Origin: Limnohabitans sp.
GTDB taxonomy: Bacteria > Bacteroidota > Bacteroidia > Flavobacteriales > Flavobacteriaceae
DNA length: 64,000 nucleotides
Assembly (NCBI GenBank): GCA_030053945.1
Contig: JASGCW010000004.1
Span: 49,938 to 113,937, forward strand
Direction: 5' to 3'
The translations under genes were made by a program, and so were the position numbers. The stretch's first letter is position 1, and the number at the start of each line of letters is the position of its first letter. The notes beneath the pieces were generated by a model. It had not been told where the DNA came from. It saw only the letters and a list, made by a program, of their open reading frames with translations, and ran no database searches. Below are positions 8,250 through 16,844 of the stretch, in pieces.

Positions 8250-10952
8250 ATGAAATTTTTTCTATCACTGTTGTTGATGTGTGTTTTTACAACTGCATTT
8301 TCTCAAACTATAAAATATGAAGGTATTGTAAAAGATACGACAAATGTTCCTTTGGAAATGGCAAATGTGATGGCAGTAAATCAAGCGACAAAGGCAGTGG
8401 ATTCTTATTCTATTACTAATGATAAAGGTCGTTTTGTCCTTAATTTGAATGTAAATGCTACTTATAATGTTAGGTTTAGTTATTTAGGATTGAAGCCAAA
8501 GACTATTGCTGTGACTACAAAGACTACAGATATTACTCAAAATGTAACTTTAATTTCTGATTCTAAACAGCTTAATGAAGTGGAAATTGTTCGCGAAATG
8601 CCTATTTCAGTCAAAGGGGATACTATTATTTACAAGGCTGATGCTTTTAAAAATGGAACTGAACGAAAACTTGAAGATGTTTTGAAAAAGCTTCCAGGAG
8701 TAGAAGTGACTAAAGATGGCGAAATACAAGTTGAAGGGAAAAAGGTGCAAAAAGTAATGGTGGAAGGGAAAGACTTTTTTGATGGTGATACTAAAATTGC
8801 AACTAAAAATATTCCGGCAGATGCTCTTGATAAAATTCAGGTTTTACGCAATTATAATGAAGTATCAAATCTAAAAGGATTAGAAAACAACGAAGAAAAT
8901 GTAGCTTTAAATATTAAGCTTAAAGAAGGGAAGAAGAATTTTTGGTTTGGTGATCTTACAGCAGGAATTGGTGTAGGACACGAAGAGGATAGACATTTGT
9001 TAAATCCAAAATTGTTTTACTATAATCCGAAATACAGTATCAATGTGATTGGAAATTTTAACAATATAGGAGAATTACCACTCACAGCACAGGACTATTT
9101 TAAGTTTACAGGTGGTTTTAAAAACTTTATGAAAAAAGGTGGCACTAATTTTAATGTTGCCTCTAATGATTTAGGTGTTTTAGGTTTAAGAAATAACAGA
9201 GCTGCTTCTATCGATACAAAATTTGGTGCAGCAAATTTTAGTTACAATCCTTCAAAATCACTTTCTTTCAGTGGCTTTGGGATTTATTCATCCAATGTGA
9301 CCCAAATTAGAACAGATACAAAAACTACGGGTTTGCCTAACAACCAAGAAGAAATAAAGTCGGAAATTTCAAATCAAGATAATAAATTCGGATTGTTTAA
9401 ATTAAGTTCTAGTTATGTGCCTTCTACAAAAGTGCATTTTGATTATGACGGGCTATTAAAGTTTACAGATCAAATTGAAAGCTCTTCTTTGAATTCAAGT
9501 TTGTTGTCAGATATCTATACAGATAAAAAGCAAAAACCAAGATCATTTAATCAAAATCTAAATTATTATTATACCTTAAATGATAAACACGTTTTTGCAG
9601 CTGAATTACAACATTTGTATCAAAATGAAGATCCTTTTTATAATGCGAATCTAAAACAAATTCCTGTGTTTGCTAATTTGCTTTCGGGGTATAATATTTT
9701 TCAATCACGTAATAATTTAACCCAAAATAGATTGGTGACAACTTCTAAATTTGATGGAAAATTTGACTATTATTATATGTTAACTCCTAAAAGTAATTTG
9801 AATTTGACTATTGGTAATACATTTTCAAATCAAAACTTCAATTCTTCTGTTTTTCAAACTTTAGATAATGGGAGTTTGAATACATTGATTGATCAAAAAA
9901 ACAATAATGACGTTACCTATAGATTCAATGATGTTTTTATAGCAATGCATTATAAGTTTTTGTTGAAAAAATTTACTTTCAATCCTGGCTTTTCGGTTCA
10001 TAAGTATCAGACAAATGATACGCAATTAGGAACTTCAAATAAAAATTCATTCAATAGAATTCTGCCTGACTTTTATGCTTTATGGCAAATAAAGAAATCC
10101 GAAACCTTGAGCTACAATTTTTCTGTTATTAATAACTTTACAGATATTAATAAGTTAGCAGAAGGGACCGTTTTTTCTTCTTATAATTCCATTTTTAGAG
10201 GAAATAGGTATTTAGAGAATTCACTGTCACAGGTTCATTCTTTGAGATATTTTAGATACAATATGTTTAATTTTGAGAATATTTTTGCTAATATCACTTA
10301 TTCAAAACAAATTAATCCAATAAAAAACAGAGTGAATATTATAGGGATTAACCAGATTTCTAGTGCTACGAATATGAGCTCAAATTTTGCAGATGAAAAT
10401 TTTATGTTAAATGGTAATTATAGTAGGTCTTTTAAGAGATATTATAAAGCATCTTTTGGTGCAAATTTTAATTGGAATCTGTTTAACAATATTAGAGTAG
10501 GATTAAATAATCTTGAAAGTATTCAAACTACTAAATCTGTAGTTCATTCATATAATTTAGGCTTTTCAACAAATTTCAAGAAGTTGCCAAATTTTGATTT
10601 AGGATACAGTTATTCAATAAATGATAATTTCAGTGATAAGTTTTTTACGCATAGTCCTTCTGTTAAACTTGAGTATTCTTTCTTAGATAATTTTTCATTT
10701 ACAACAGAATATACTTATTTTAATAATAGTAATAGCAGTAAAAGTATTAAATCTGAATATGAGTTTCTTGAGGCTAATTTGATGTATAACAAGAAAGGAA
10801 GTAAATGGGAATGGAAAATTTCAGGGACTAATTTGTTAAATACAACAGCATTAAATGACTCTAGTTTTAATCAATTAGGTGGTTTTAGTAGCTTTTCAAG
10901 TTATTATGTACAACCTAGATATTTAATCTTGAGTGTAAAATATGCTTTGTAA
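8250..10952 (+). CDS. Outer-membrane beta-barrel protein with carboxypeptidase-like N-terminal domain
   Basis: A 900-residue outer-membrane protein. After the signal peptide (MKFFLSLLLMCVFTTAFSQ) comes a CarboxypepD_reg-like Ig domain (about residues 20-105). Next is a plug-like region (LEDVLKKLPGVEVTKDGEIQVEGK, shown in part: LEDVLKKLPGVEV), and then about 650 residues of alternating beta strands ending in an aromatic C-terminus (YLILSVKYAL). This is the OMP_b-brl_3, TonB-receptor-like type. No TonB box is evident. It sits 133 nt after a GLPGLI gene and probably forms an envelope module with it. The substrate is unknown. Confidence 0.9.
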   Translation: MKFFLSLLLMCVFTTAFSQTIKYEGIVKDTTNVPLEMANVMAVNQATKAVDSYSITNDKGRFVLNLNVNATYNVRFSYLGLKPKTIAVTTKTTDITQNVTLISDSKQLNEVEIVREMPISVKGDTIIYKADAFKNGTERKLEDVLKKLPGVEVTKDGEIQVEGKKVQKVMVEGKDFFDGDTKIATKNIPADALDKIQVLRNYNEVSNLKGLENNEENVALNIKLKEGKKNFWFGDLTAGIGVGHEEDRHLLNPKLFYYNPKYSINVIGNFNNIGELPLTAQDYFKFTGGFKNFMKKGGTNFNVASNDLGVLGLRNNRAASIDTKFGAANFSYNPSKSLSFSGFGIYSSNVTQIRTDTKTTGLPNNQEEIKSEISNQDNKFGLFKLSSSYVPSTKVHFDYDGLLKFTDQIESSSLNSSLLSDIYTDKKQKPRSFNQNLNYYYTLNDKHVFAAELQHLYQNEDPFYNANLKQIPVFANLLSGYNIFQSRNNLTQNRLVTTSKFDGKFDYYYMLTPKSNLNLTIGNTFSNQNFNSSVFQTLDNGSLNTLIDQKNNNDVTYRFNDVFIAMHYKFLLKKFTFNPGFSVHKYQTNDTQLGTSNKNSFNRILPDFYALWQIKKSETLSYNFSVINNFTDINKLAEGTVFSSYNSIFRGNRYLENSLSQVHSLRYFRYNMFNFENIFANITYSKQINPIKNRVNIIGINQISSATNMSSNFADENFMLNGNYSRSFKRYYKASFGANFNWNLFNNIRVGLNNLESIQTTKSVVHSYNLGFSTNFKKLPNFDLGYSYSINDNFSDKFFTHSPSVKLEYSFLDNFSFTTEYTYFNNSNSSKSIKSEYEFLEANLMYNKKGSKWEWKISGTNLLNTTALNDSSFNQLGGFSSFSSYYVQPRYLILSVKYAL

Positions 10953-10971
10953 GTGATTAGAATAATTTATA

Positions 10972-11011
10972 AAAAAAAGACCTCGAAAAATTAAATTCGA
11001 GGTCTTTTTTT
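10972..11011. terminator. Bidirectional terminator between barrel gene and metK
   Basis: GACCTCGAA/TTCGAGGTC forms a 9-bp stem flanked by A and T runs, serving the convergent barrel (+) and metK (-) genes. Confidence 0.9.
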
Positions 11012-11023
11012 ATGAGTGTTTTT

Positions 11024-12298
11024 TTAGAATCCAAAAGCACTTTTTATTTTATCTACAAAGTCAAGTTTTTCCCAAGTAAATAATTCAACTTCTAGTTCTT
11101 TAACTTCACCTGATGGAGAAACAAAACGCTTTTTAACAACTTCATTCTTACGTCCCATATGTCCGTAAGCAGCTGTTTCGCTATAGATAGGAGTTCTTAA
11201 TTTTAAACGTTGTTCTATTGCATAAGGTCTTAAGTCAAATAATTCATTTACTTTTTCAGAAATTTGAACATCTGATAATCCGTTTTTAGCAGTGCCGTAA
11301 GTGTTTATGTAAACATTACAAGGTTTTGCAACTCCAATAGCATAAGATACTTGAACTAATACTTCGTCTGCAACTCCAGCAGCCACTAAGTTTTTAGCTA
11401 TATGGCGTGTAGCATAAGCTGCGGAACGGTCAACTTTTGAAGGGTCTTTTCCAGAAAAAGCACCACCACCGTGAGCTCCTTTACCTCCATAAGTATCTAC
11501 GATAATTTTTCTACCTGTTAATCCAGTGTCACCGTGAGGGCCGCCTATAACGAATTTACCAGTAGGGTTAATGTGGTAAACAATTTTGTCATTAAATAAA
11601 TGAGCATATTGTGGATATTTAGCTGTAATTCTTGGAATAAGAATCTCAACGATATCTTTTTTAATTTTTGCTAGCATCTCAGTTTCTTCGGCAAAATCAT
11701 CATGTTGTGTTGAAATTACGATAGAATCAATTCTAACAGGTTTGTTGTTGTCATCATATTCTAAAGTTACTTGCGATTTTGCATCAGGACGTAAATAAGT
11801 GATTGCTGAATTTTCTCTACGTAATTCCGCTAATTCTTGTAATAATTTATGAGACAAGTCTAAAGCTAAAGGCATATAATCCTGAGTTTCGTTAGTTGCA
11901 TAACCAAACATAATTCCTTGGTCACCTGCTCCTTGTGCGTTAGCTTTAGTTTCAAAATCAGCTTCTGTAGTAATTCTATCTACTCCACGATTAATATCAT
12001 CTGATTGTTCGTGAATTGCAGACAATACTCCACAAGAGTTTGCTTCAAACATATATTCGCTTTTTGTGTAACCAATTTTTTTGATTACCTCACGTGTGAT
12101 GCTTTGTACATCTAAATAGGTCTTAGATTTTACTTCACCAGCTAATATCACTTGTCCAGTGGTTACTAGTGTTTCACAAGCTACTTTTGAAGATGCGTCA
12201 AAAGCTAAGAAGTTGTCAATCAATGCGTCGCTAATTTGATCAGCAATCTTGTCTGGATGTCCTTCGCTTACAGATTCTGACGTAAATAAATAGGCCAT
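11024..12298 (-). CDS. metK: S-adenosylmethionine synthetase
   Basis: A 424-residue cytoplasmic enzyme that makes SAM from methionine and ATP. Family signatures are [16 protein letters not shown] near the N-terminus, the [12 protein letters not shown] motif and the glycine-rich [16 protein letters not shown]. The protein is slightly longer than the usual 380-400 residues, and it starts [17 protein letters not shown], the normal family start. Its 5' leader contains a SAM-II-like riboswitch, which fits end-product control. It lies divergently from the methionine-attenuated PLP enzyme pair. Confidence 0.99.
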   Translation of the reverse strand: MAYLFTSESVSEGHPDKIADQISDALIDNFLAFDASSKVACETLVTTGQVILAGEVKSKTYLDVQSITREVIKKIGYTKSEYMFEANSCGVLSAIHEQSDDINRGVDRITTEADFETKANAQGAGDQGIMFGYATNETQDYMPLALDLSHKLLQELAELRRENSAITYLRPDAKSQVTLEYDDNNKPVRIDSIVISTQHDDFAEETEMLAKIKKDIVEILIPRITAKYPQYAHLFNDKIVYHINPTGKFVIGGPHGDTGLTGRKIIVDTYGGKGAHGGGAFSGKDPSKVDRSAAYATRHIAKNLVAAGVADEVLVQVSYAIGVAKPCNVYINTYGTAKNGLSDVQISEKVNELFDLRPYAIEQRLKLRTPIYSETAAYGHMGRKNEVVKKRFVSPSGEVKELEVELFTWEKLDFVDKIKSAFGF

Positions 12299-12354
12299 AA
12301 TTTAAAATTTTATTAATTAAGGTAAAATTTGCATAGATCGCCTAAAGAGTAGTA

Positions 12355-12445
12355 TTACTGCTTTAGCATTTTTTTATTCTATTTAGTTTCTTAAAGAATC
12401 TAGTTCGAATAGAGGTTGCAATCAGTTCAAATTTTTCCTCTTGTT
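12355..12445 (-). promoter_or_regulatory. SAM-II-like riboswitch (long-loop form) in the metK leader
   Basis: Read on the minus strand, AGAGG (12441-12437) pairs with CCTCT (12415-12411). Between them lies TTTGAACTGATTGCAA, close to the SAM-II core. About 45 nt further on comes GCTAAAGCA (12367-12359), matching the conserved 3' pseudoknot strand. The intervening loop is much longer than in the compact proteobacterial form and includes a small hairpin. Position upstream of metK agrees with the assignment. I could not score it against a covariance model. Confidence 0.75.
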
Positions 12446-12455
12446 TTTTGTGTTG

Positions 12456-12463
12456 CAAATGTA
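12456..12463 (-). promoter_or_regulatory. -7 box of metK
   Basis: Minus-strand TACATTTG matches TAnnTTTG. It lies just upstream of the SAM-II-like element, so the riboswitch would form the start of the transcript. Confidence 0.6.
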
Positions 12464-12619
12464 TGAATTGCAATTGAAATTTAGCTTATTATTTTATTTA
12501 TTTTTTTTATTACATAGATTTCGAGTCGGTAAATATTCGATTTTGTAGTTTTTTTAATTTATTAGTAAATGTTTTTAAAGAAAATAATTTTGTTTAAACT
12601 TCTTTTTTGTAGTAAAATT

Positions 12620-12670
12620 TAGAAAAATAATCTATTTATTATTTTTTTAAAGAATATATTTCTATTTTTG
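12620..12670 (+). promoter_or_regulatory. Methionine promoter 1 with upstream TAGAAAAATAA element
   Basis: The -7 box TATTTTTG is at 12663-12670. TAGAAAAATAA is at 12620-12630, 43 nt upstream of the -7 box. About 80 nt around here is highly similar to 36340-36420, in front of the second methionine leader, including a perfect run of about 31 nt. No TTG -33 box sits at the usual 17-23 nt spacing, so an activator may be needed. Confidence 0.65.
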
Positions 12671-12694
12671 CCTTGTAAAAATAATTTGATTACA

Positions 12695-12763
12695 ATGTTA
12701 GTAAATGCAATAATGATGTTTATGATGATGTCGGATAATTCCGCAGAGAACTTTATTGTATAA
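12695..12763 (+). CDS. Methionine-rich leader peptide 1
   Basis: A 22-codon ORF with the block MMFMMMS: Met at codons 7, 8, 10, 11 and 12, in addition to the start. It sits between a -7 box and an intrinsic terminator in front of the methionine PLP enzymes. This is the classic arrangement of a ribosome-mediated attenuator. Codons 16-18 contain GCAGAG (12743-12748), which can pair with the 5' arm of the terminator. Confidence 0.88.
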   Translation: MLVNAIMMFMMMSDNSAENFIV

Positions 12764-12782
12764 TTTAATAATATTACTTAAA

Positions 12783-12809
12783 GACCTCTGCAAAAGCAGA
12801 GGTTTTTTT
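12783..12809 (+). terminator. Attenuator terminator, methionine unit 1
   Basis: CCTCTGC (12785-12791) and GCAGAGG (12796-12802) form a 7-bp stem followed by seven T. The alternative antiterminator is GCAGAG at 12743-12748 paired with CTCTGC. A ribosome stalled on scarce Met-tRNA would leave GCAGAG free and allow read-through; a ribosome that reaches the stop would cover it. Confidence 0.88.
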
Positions 12810-12829
12810 ATGATTTTAAAGCAAATTTT

Positions 12830-14005
12830 ATGGCAGTACAATTAGAAACACTTTTGGCAAATTTAACACAGTATAGTGGTATTAAAGATGCTTATGGAGC
12901 AACACACTTACCTATATATAATACAGCAACTTTTGATTATAAGCGTCAAGAAGGGGCAGATGTGCTTTATGATTATTCAAGAACAGATAATCCTACTAGG
13001 AATGCTTTAGAAACAGTTTTTGCAAAAGCAGAAGATGGTTTCGGATGTATTTGTACCAATACTGGTATAGCTGCCATTGCATTATTGTTTGAAACAGTTT
13101 TAAAATCAGGTGATATAGTTCTAATTGAAAGAGATTGTTACGGAGGAACTTATAGATTGCTTAATATTCTTTTTGAAAAAAATAATATAAAGGCTTTATT
13201 TGCTGATTTTACTAATGAAACTGAAGTTGAAGATTTGTTAAAAAACAATACAGTTAGATTAGTATTATGTGAATCGCCAACAAACCCTGGACTTAAAATA
13301 GTTGATATTAAAAGCATAGCTGATTTAGCAAAAAAATATGATAGTGTTTTTGCAGTTGATAATAGTATGGCGACTTTCGCTTCTCAAAAACCACTTGATT
13401 TAGGAGCAGATTTTTCTATTTTTTCAGCAACAAAATATGTTTCAGGTCACGGCAGTGTAGTAGCGGGTGCTATTGTCGCTAAATCAGAGTATTGGTATGA
13501 AAGAATTCATTATTATTCTAATGCACAAGGTAGAGCGCAATCTCCTTTTGATGTTTTTCTTGTGTCACTTGGATTACCTTCTTTAGTTTATAGAATGAAA
13601 GCCCAAGAACAAAGTGCAATACAATTAGCAAATCAATTACTAGAGTTTCCAGAAGTTAAATCGGTAAAGTTTCCTGGTTTGCCTTCTCATCCTCAGTACG
13701 AATTGGTTAAAAGGCAAATGAAAATTGTACCAGCTATTTTGACAGTAGATTTTGAAGATGAATTTATTGCAGAATCCGTTATCAAGAATACAAAACTATT
13801 TGGGGAAAAGGTTTCTTTTGGTACTGCAGATTCTAGAGCAGAAATACCTGCAAAGATGAGTCATGCTACCTACTCAGAAGAGGATTTGATTAAAATAGGT
13901 CTAACAAAATCTACGGTTAGATTCTCTGTAGGTTTAGAAAATGTTGATGATTTATTACAAGATATAAAGCAAGCAGTGTTAGCTTCGACAATTAAAGTTT
14001 TTTGA
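12830..14005 (+). CDS. Cystathionine gamma-synthase/beta-lyase family PLP enzyme
   Basis: A 391-residue Cys/Met-metabolism PLP enzyme of the trans-sulfuration family. It probably joins activated homoserine to cysteine or sulfide, or cleaves cystathionine. Signatures include YDYSRTDNPTRNALE, the Asp in FAVDNSMATF and the PLP lysine K202 in SATKYVSGHGS. It follows a methionine attenuator and is spaced only 3 nt from a second PLP enzyme, so both serve methionine biosynthesis. Sequence alone does not separate MetB, MetC and MetZ-type activities, so I leave the symbol blank. Confidence 0.92.
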   Translation: MAVQLETLLANLTQYSGIKDAYGATHLPIYNTATFDYKRQEGADVLYDYSRTDNPTRNALETVFAKAEDGFGCICTNTGIAAIALLFETVLKSGDIVLIERDCYGGTYRLLNILFEKNNIKALFADFTNETEVEDLLKNNTVRLVLCESPTNPGLKIVDIKSIADLAKKYDSVFAVDNSMATFASQKPLDLGADFSIFSATKYVSGHGSVVAGAIVAKSEYWYERIHYYSNAQGRAQSPFDVFLVSLGLPSLVYRMKAQEQSAIQLANQLLEFPEVKSVKFPGLPSHPQYELVKRQMKIVPAILTVDFEDEFIAESVIKNTKLFGEKVSFGTADSRAEIPAKMSHATYSEEDLIKIGLTKSTVRFSVGLENVDDLLQDIKQAVLASTIKVF

Positions 14006-14008
14006 AAA

Positions 14009-15487
14009 ATGCAAAATTTATTCCAAAATATCCCTTGTGGGAAATCAATTCCATTAAATAATCCACACGCTGTTTCTGTAAGTTTGCCTAAAATGTCTGA
14101 TATTATTGGGTATGAAGAAGGTGATATCAATGTTGTTGGAAAAATGGAGGCAGGCTATCCAAGGTTTTTTAGGAATAAATATGTGCAAAAATTAGTTGAG
14201 TATGTTACAGAAGAAAATAAAATTTCAGATACTCAAACAGTAATACCTATAACATCATTCAAGGCATATGAATTAGTTTGTCATCTGCTTGCTGTAAAAT
14301 TCAATTTTGTCCAACTAGCAGATTGTGTTTTTTTGATTATAGATTCGAATGATGAGAAATTAAAATTAGTAAAAGAATATATTCAAAATGCAGGTCTTAT
14401 TATTAGTTCAAGACAGGCAGAGAATGTTTTGTTAGAATTGCCATTGATAGAATCTCTATATGAAGAAACGAAAAATGATTTTCTGCATTCTATAAATGCT
14501 ATTCAAAAAGTTTTAGTAGAAGCTTATAACGTTGATAAGCAGAATATTTTGTTGACAAACAATGGTGCAAATGCTGTTTTTGCAGCTTGTGAGGGAGTGT
14601 CAAATAAAGGATATAAAGGGAAAAAAGGAATAGTTCAACTAGGATGGTTGTATCTAGACACAATGGAAATAGTTAAAAAAAGAGCTGAAACCGTTCATTT
14701 ACAATTAAATGTTTTTGATTTAGAATCTCTTGAAAATTGGCTAAGTAACAATCATCACAATATAGGTGCAGTAGTCTCAGAGATTGTAAGTAATCCAAAA
14801 ATCGAATGCTTAGATATTGAGAAGTTGTATGCAATTTGTAAAAAGTATGATGTGTTACTTATACTTGATGCGACATTAATCACGCCATTCAATGTTGATG
14901 TTTTAGAATATTGCGATATAGCTGTAGAAAGTTTGTCAAAATTTGCCTGCGGAAATGCAGATGTTTTGATGGGTGCTGTAATTAGTAGAAATGCTGATTT
15001 ACTTATTGAAGCTAATAAATTTGCTTTGTCTCCTTTTAAAGGAGAAATAGAAAGATTAGGCTATGAAATTTTAGGCTATGAAGATAGGGTAAAGAGAATC
15101 TCTGATAACACAATCCAGCTTTTAGAATACTTTTCAAAGCAAGAAAGTGTGAAAAAAGTGATGAGTGTTTACACGGGTAATTCAAAAAATATTTATCAAA
15201 GATTAGCTAACTCAAAATATATCCCAGGTTTAATTTCGGTAGTTTTCCACGGAAAACTTTCGGATTATTACGATAAACTGCAATTAGCTAAAGGGCCTAG
15301 CTTAGGAACAGAATTTACATTAGCAATGCCTTATGTATATTTGGCACATTATGACTTGATTCAAACAGAAGAAGGAAGAAAGTATTTAAATGAAAATGGA
15401 ATCGAAACTGAATTGCTTCGAATTTCTGTTGGTTTGGAACCTATTGAAGAAATTATATCAATTTTTGATAATATTTTTCAATCTTGA
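14009..15487 (+). CDS. Divergent PLP-dependent trans-sulfuration family enzyme
   Basis: A 492-residue protein, about 100 residues longer than normal family members. The first 160 or so residues (MQNLFQNIPCGKSIPLNN onward) do not look like the PLP fold and may be a separate N-terminal domain. The rest has the fold type I layout: NNGANAVFAACEG, the Asp in LLILDATLITPF, and K311 in ESLSKFACGNADVLMGAV as the likely PLP lysine. It resembles the long cystathionine gamma-synthases of fungal type in plan. It is co-transcribed with the preceding gene under Met attenuation; the exact reaction is not determined. Confidence 0.8.
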   Translation: MQNLFQNIPCGKSIPLNNPHAVSVSLPKMSDIIGYEEGDINVVGKMEAGYPRFFRNKYVQKLVEYVTEENKISDTQTVIPITSFKAYELVCHLLAVKFNFVQLADCVFLIIDSNDEKLKLVKEYIQNAGLIISSRQAENVLLELPLIESLYEETKNDFLHSINAIQKVLVEAYNVDKQNILLTNNGANAVFAACEGVSNKGYKGKKGIVQLGWLYLDTMEIVKKRAETVHLQLNVFDLESLENWLSNNHHNIGAVVSEIVSNPKIECLDIEKLYAICKKYDVLLILDATLITPFNVDVLEYCDIAVESLSKFACGNADVLMGAVISRNADLLIEANKFALSPFKGEIERLGYEILGYEDRVKRISDNTIQLLEYFSKQESVKKVMSVYTGNSKNIYQRLANSKYIPGLISVVFHGKLSDYYDKLQLAKGPSLGTEFTLAMPYVYLAHYDLIQTEEGRKYLNENGIETELLRISVGLEPIEEIISIFDNIFQS

Positions 15488-15690
15488 ATAATTATAAAAT
15501 CCTTGTTTTGATTTGATATTTTTTAAGAAAAATCAATTTAACAGCTGAAAAATCTTTTTTTTTGCAAAAAACACGTAAAAAAACACAAAAAAATAGATAA
15601 TATTTATTTTTCAATTTTTTTTATCACCTTTGCACAAACTAAAAAACGTGTTTTTTTTATTAAAAAACACAAACAAACAACTAAACAGCT
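15488..15690 (+). promoter_or_regulatory. Upstream region of the exopolysaccharide-like operon, with an inverted repeat
   Basis: AAAACACGT near 15568-15577 and ACGTGTTTT near 15645-15655 form an inverted repeat flanking a very A/T-rich stretch. A weak -7-like CACCTTTG (one mismatch to TAnnTTTG) lies between them around 15627-15634. It may be an operator or a stem in the 5' leader. Confidence 0.35.
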
Positions 15691-16827
15691 ATGGAAGAGA
15701 TATTTTTTTTCTTCAAGGATATTTATTGTCTCATACTACAACTTCCCATTGTCTTACAATTTGCAGTGATTCTAACGGCGGTATTTGTCCTAGTTTATGC
15801 CATTACTTTTTTTAAATTGGTTTTTATAAATTGGAAAAGCGATAATATGTTGCATCAAAAGAAGGTGCTTAATTTATTATATCTTCAAAAAATAAAAGAA
15901 ATTGTTTATTCTTCAAAAAATATTGATTTAGAGGATGTTAAGCTGGTTTTTGATAATCAAAAAGAATTTAAAAAAAGTCATAAATTATTAATCACTGATA
16001 CTATTATCGAATTAGTAAATAATAACGAAGTCTATAATGAGTATAATTATAACGAACTATTATACTTTTTTGATTTGAAAACTTTTTGGGAAAAAAGACT
16101 TTTAAAAGGTAATGTGAGAACAAAATTAGACGGACTATCTAAGATTATAAATCTTAAGTTGAGTATTTCAGAATCTGTAATTATATCATTGGTTTATGAT
16201 AAAAATGAAAGTTTGCGTAAAAAAGCGAGAAAAGCATATATTTATTTGAGTAAATATGATCCCTTTCGTTTTTTTAATGAAGATTTCGATGCTGAATTTA
16301 CAGAATGGGATAAAATACAAATCCATGAAATTTTATTAAAACGTTCTAAAGAGTTTACACCTAATTTTGCACAATGGATAAAAAGAACAGAAAATATAGA
16401 TTTAAAATGTTTTTTTATATACGAAACAGCGTTTTATAAACAATTTGAAAACTTACCTTTTTTATTAACTTTTCTTACGCAAACAACAACTCCAAAAGTT
16501 AGGAAAGCACTTGTGGAAGCTATAGGAGCTTTGCAAAACAATAACATCGATGATGCTTTAATCTCTAACTATGACTTTGAACCCCTAGTTGTACAACATA
16601 GTATTATAAATACAATAAAGGAAACCAAACCAAAATTGGCTTTAGAATTTTTAGAATCTGCTTTTTACAAATCGTATGATACAAGTTTGAAAATATCTAT
16701 AGGCAAGGCAATTTTTAATTATGACAACACTGGGAAGTCTCTTATAAAAGAAATGGAGTCTAAAATTGATGACAATTTTCAAAAACTAATTTTTGAACAC
16801 ATAAAGAACCCGCTAATTAAGAATTAG
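15691..16827 (+). CDS. Membrane-anchored HEAT-repeat-like protein
   Basis: A 378-residue protein. One or two hydrophobic segments at the N-terminus (about residues 8-48, including VLQFAVILTAVFVLVYAITF) anchor it in the inner membrane. The remaining 320 residues are alpha-helical, with HEAT-like pairs such as SLRKKARKAYIYLSKYDPF and TPKVRKALVEAIGALQNN. This points to a protein-protein interaction scaffold. It is the first gene of a five-gene operon with a glycosyltransferase (17-nt gap) and a TPR/YaiO outer-membrane protein. A role as an assembly partner of the synthase is inferred from context only. Confidence 0.78.
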   Translation: MEEIFFFFKDIYCLILQLPIVLQFAVILTAVFVLVYAITFFKLVFINWKSDNMLHQKKVLNLLYLQKIKEIVYSSKNIDLEDVKLVFDNQKEFKKSHKLLITDTIIELVNNNEVYNEYNYNELLYFFDLKTFWEKRLLKGNVRTKLDGLSKIINLKLSISESVIISLVYDKNESLRKKARKAYIYLSKYDPFRFFNEDFDAEFTEWDKIQIHEILLKRSKEFTPNFAQWIKRTENIDLKCFFIYETAFYKQFENLPFLLTFLTQTTTPKVRKALVEAIGALQNNNIDDALISNYDFEPLVVQHSIINTIKETKPKLALEFLESAFYKSYDTSLKISIGKAIFNYDNTGKSLIKEMESKIDDNFQKLIFEHIKNPLIKN

Positions 16828-16844
16828 TGTAAATATTTTTAAAA

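Noticed and set aside
15630..15815. Small frame over the start of the HEAT-like gene
   Set aside because: It overlaps the better gene in another frame and consists of its leader region.
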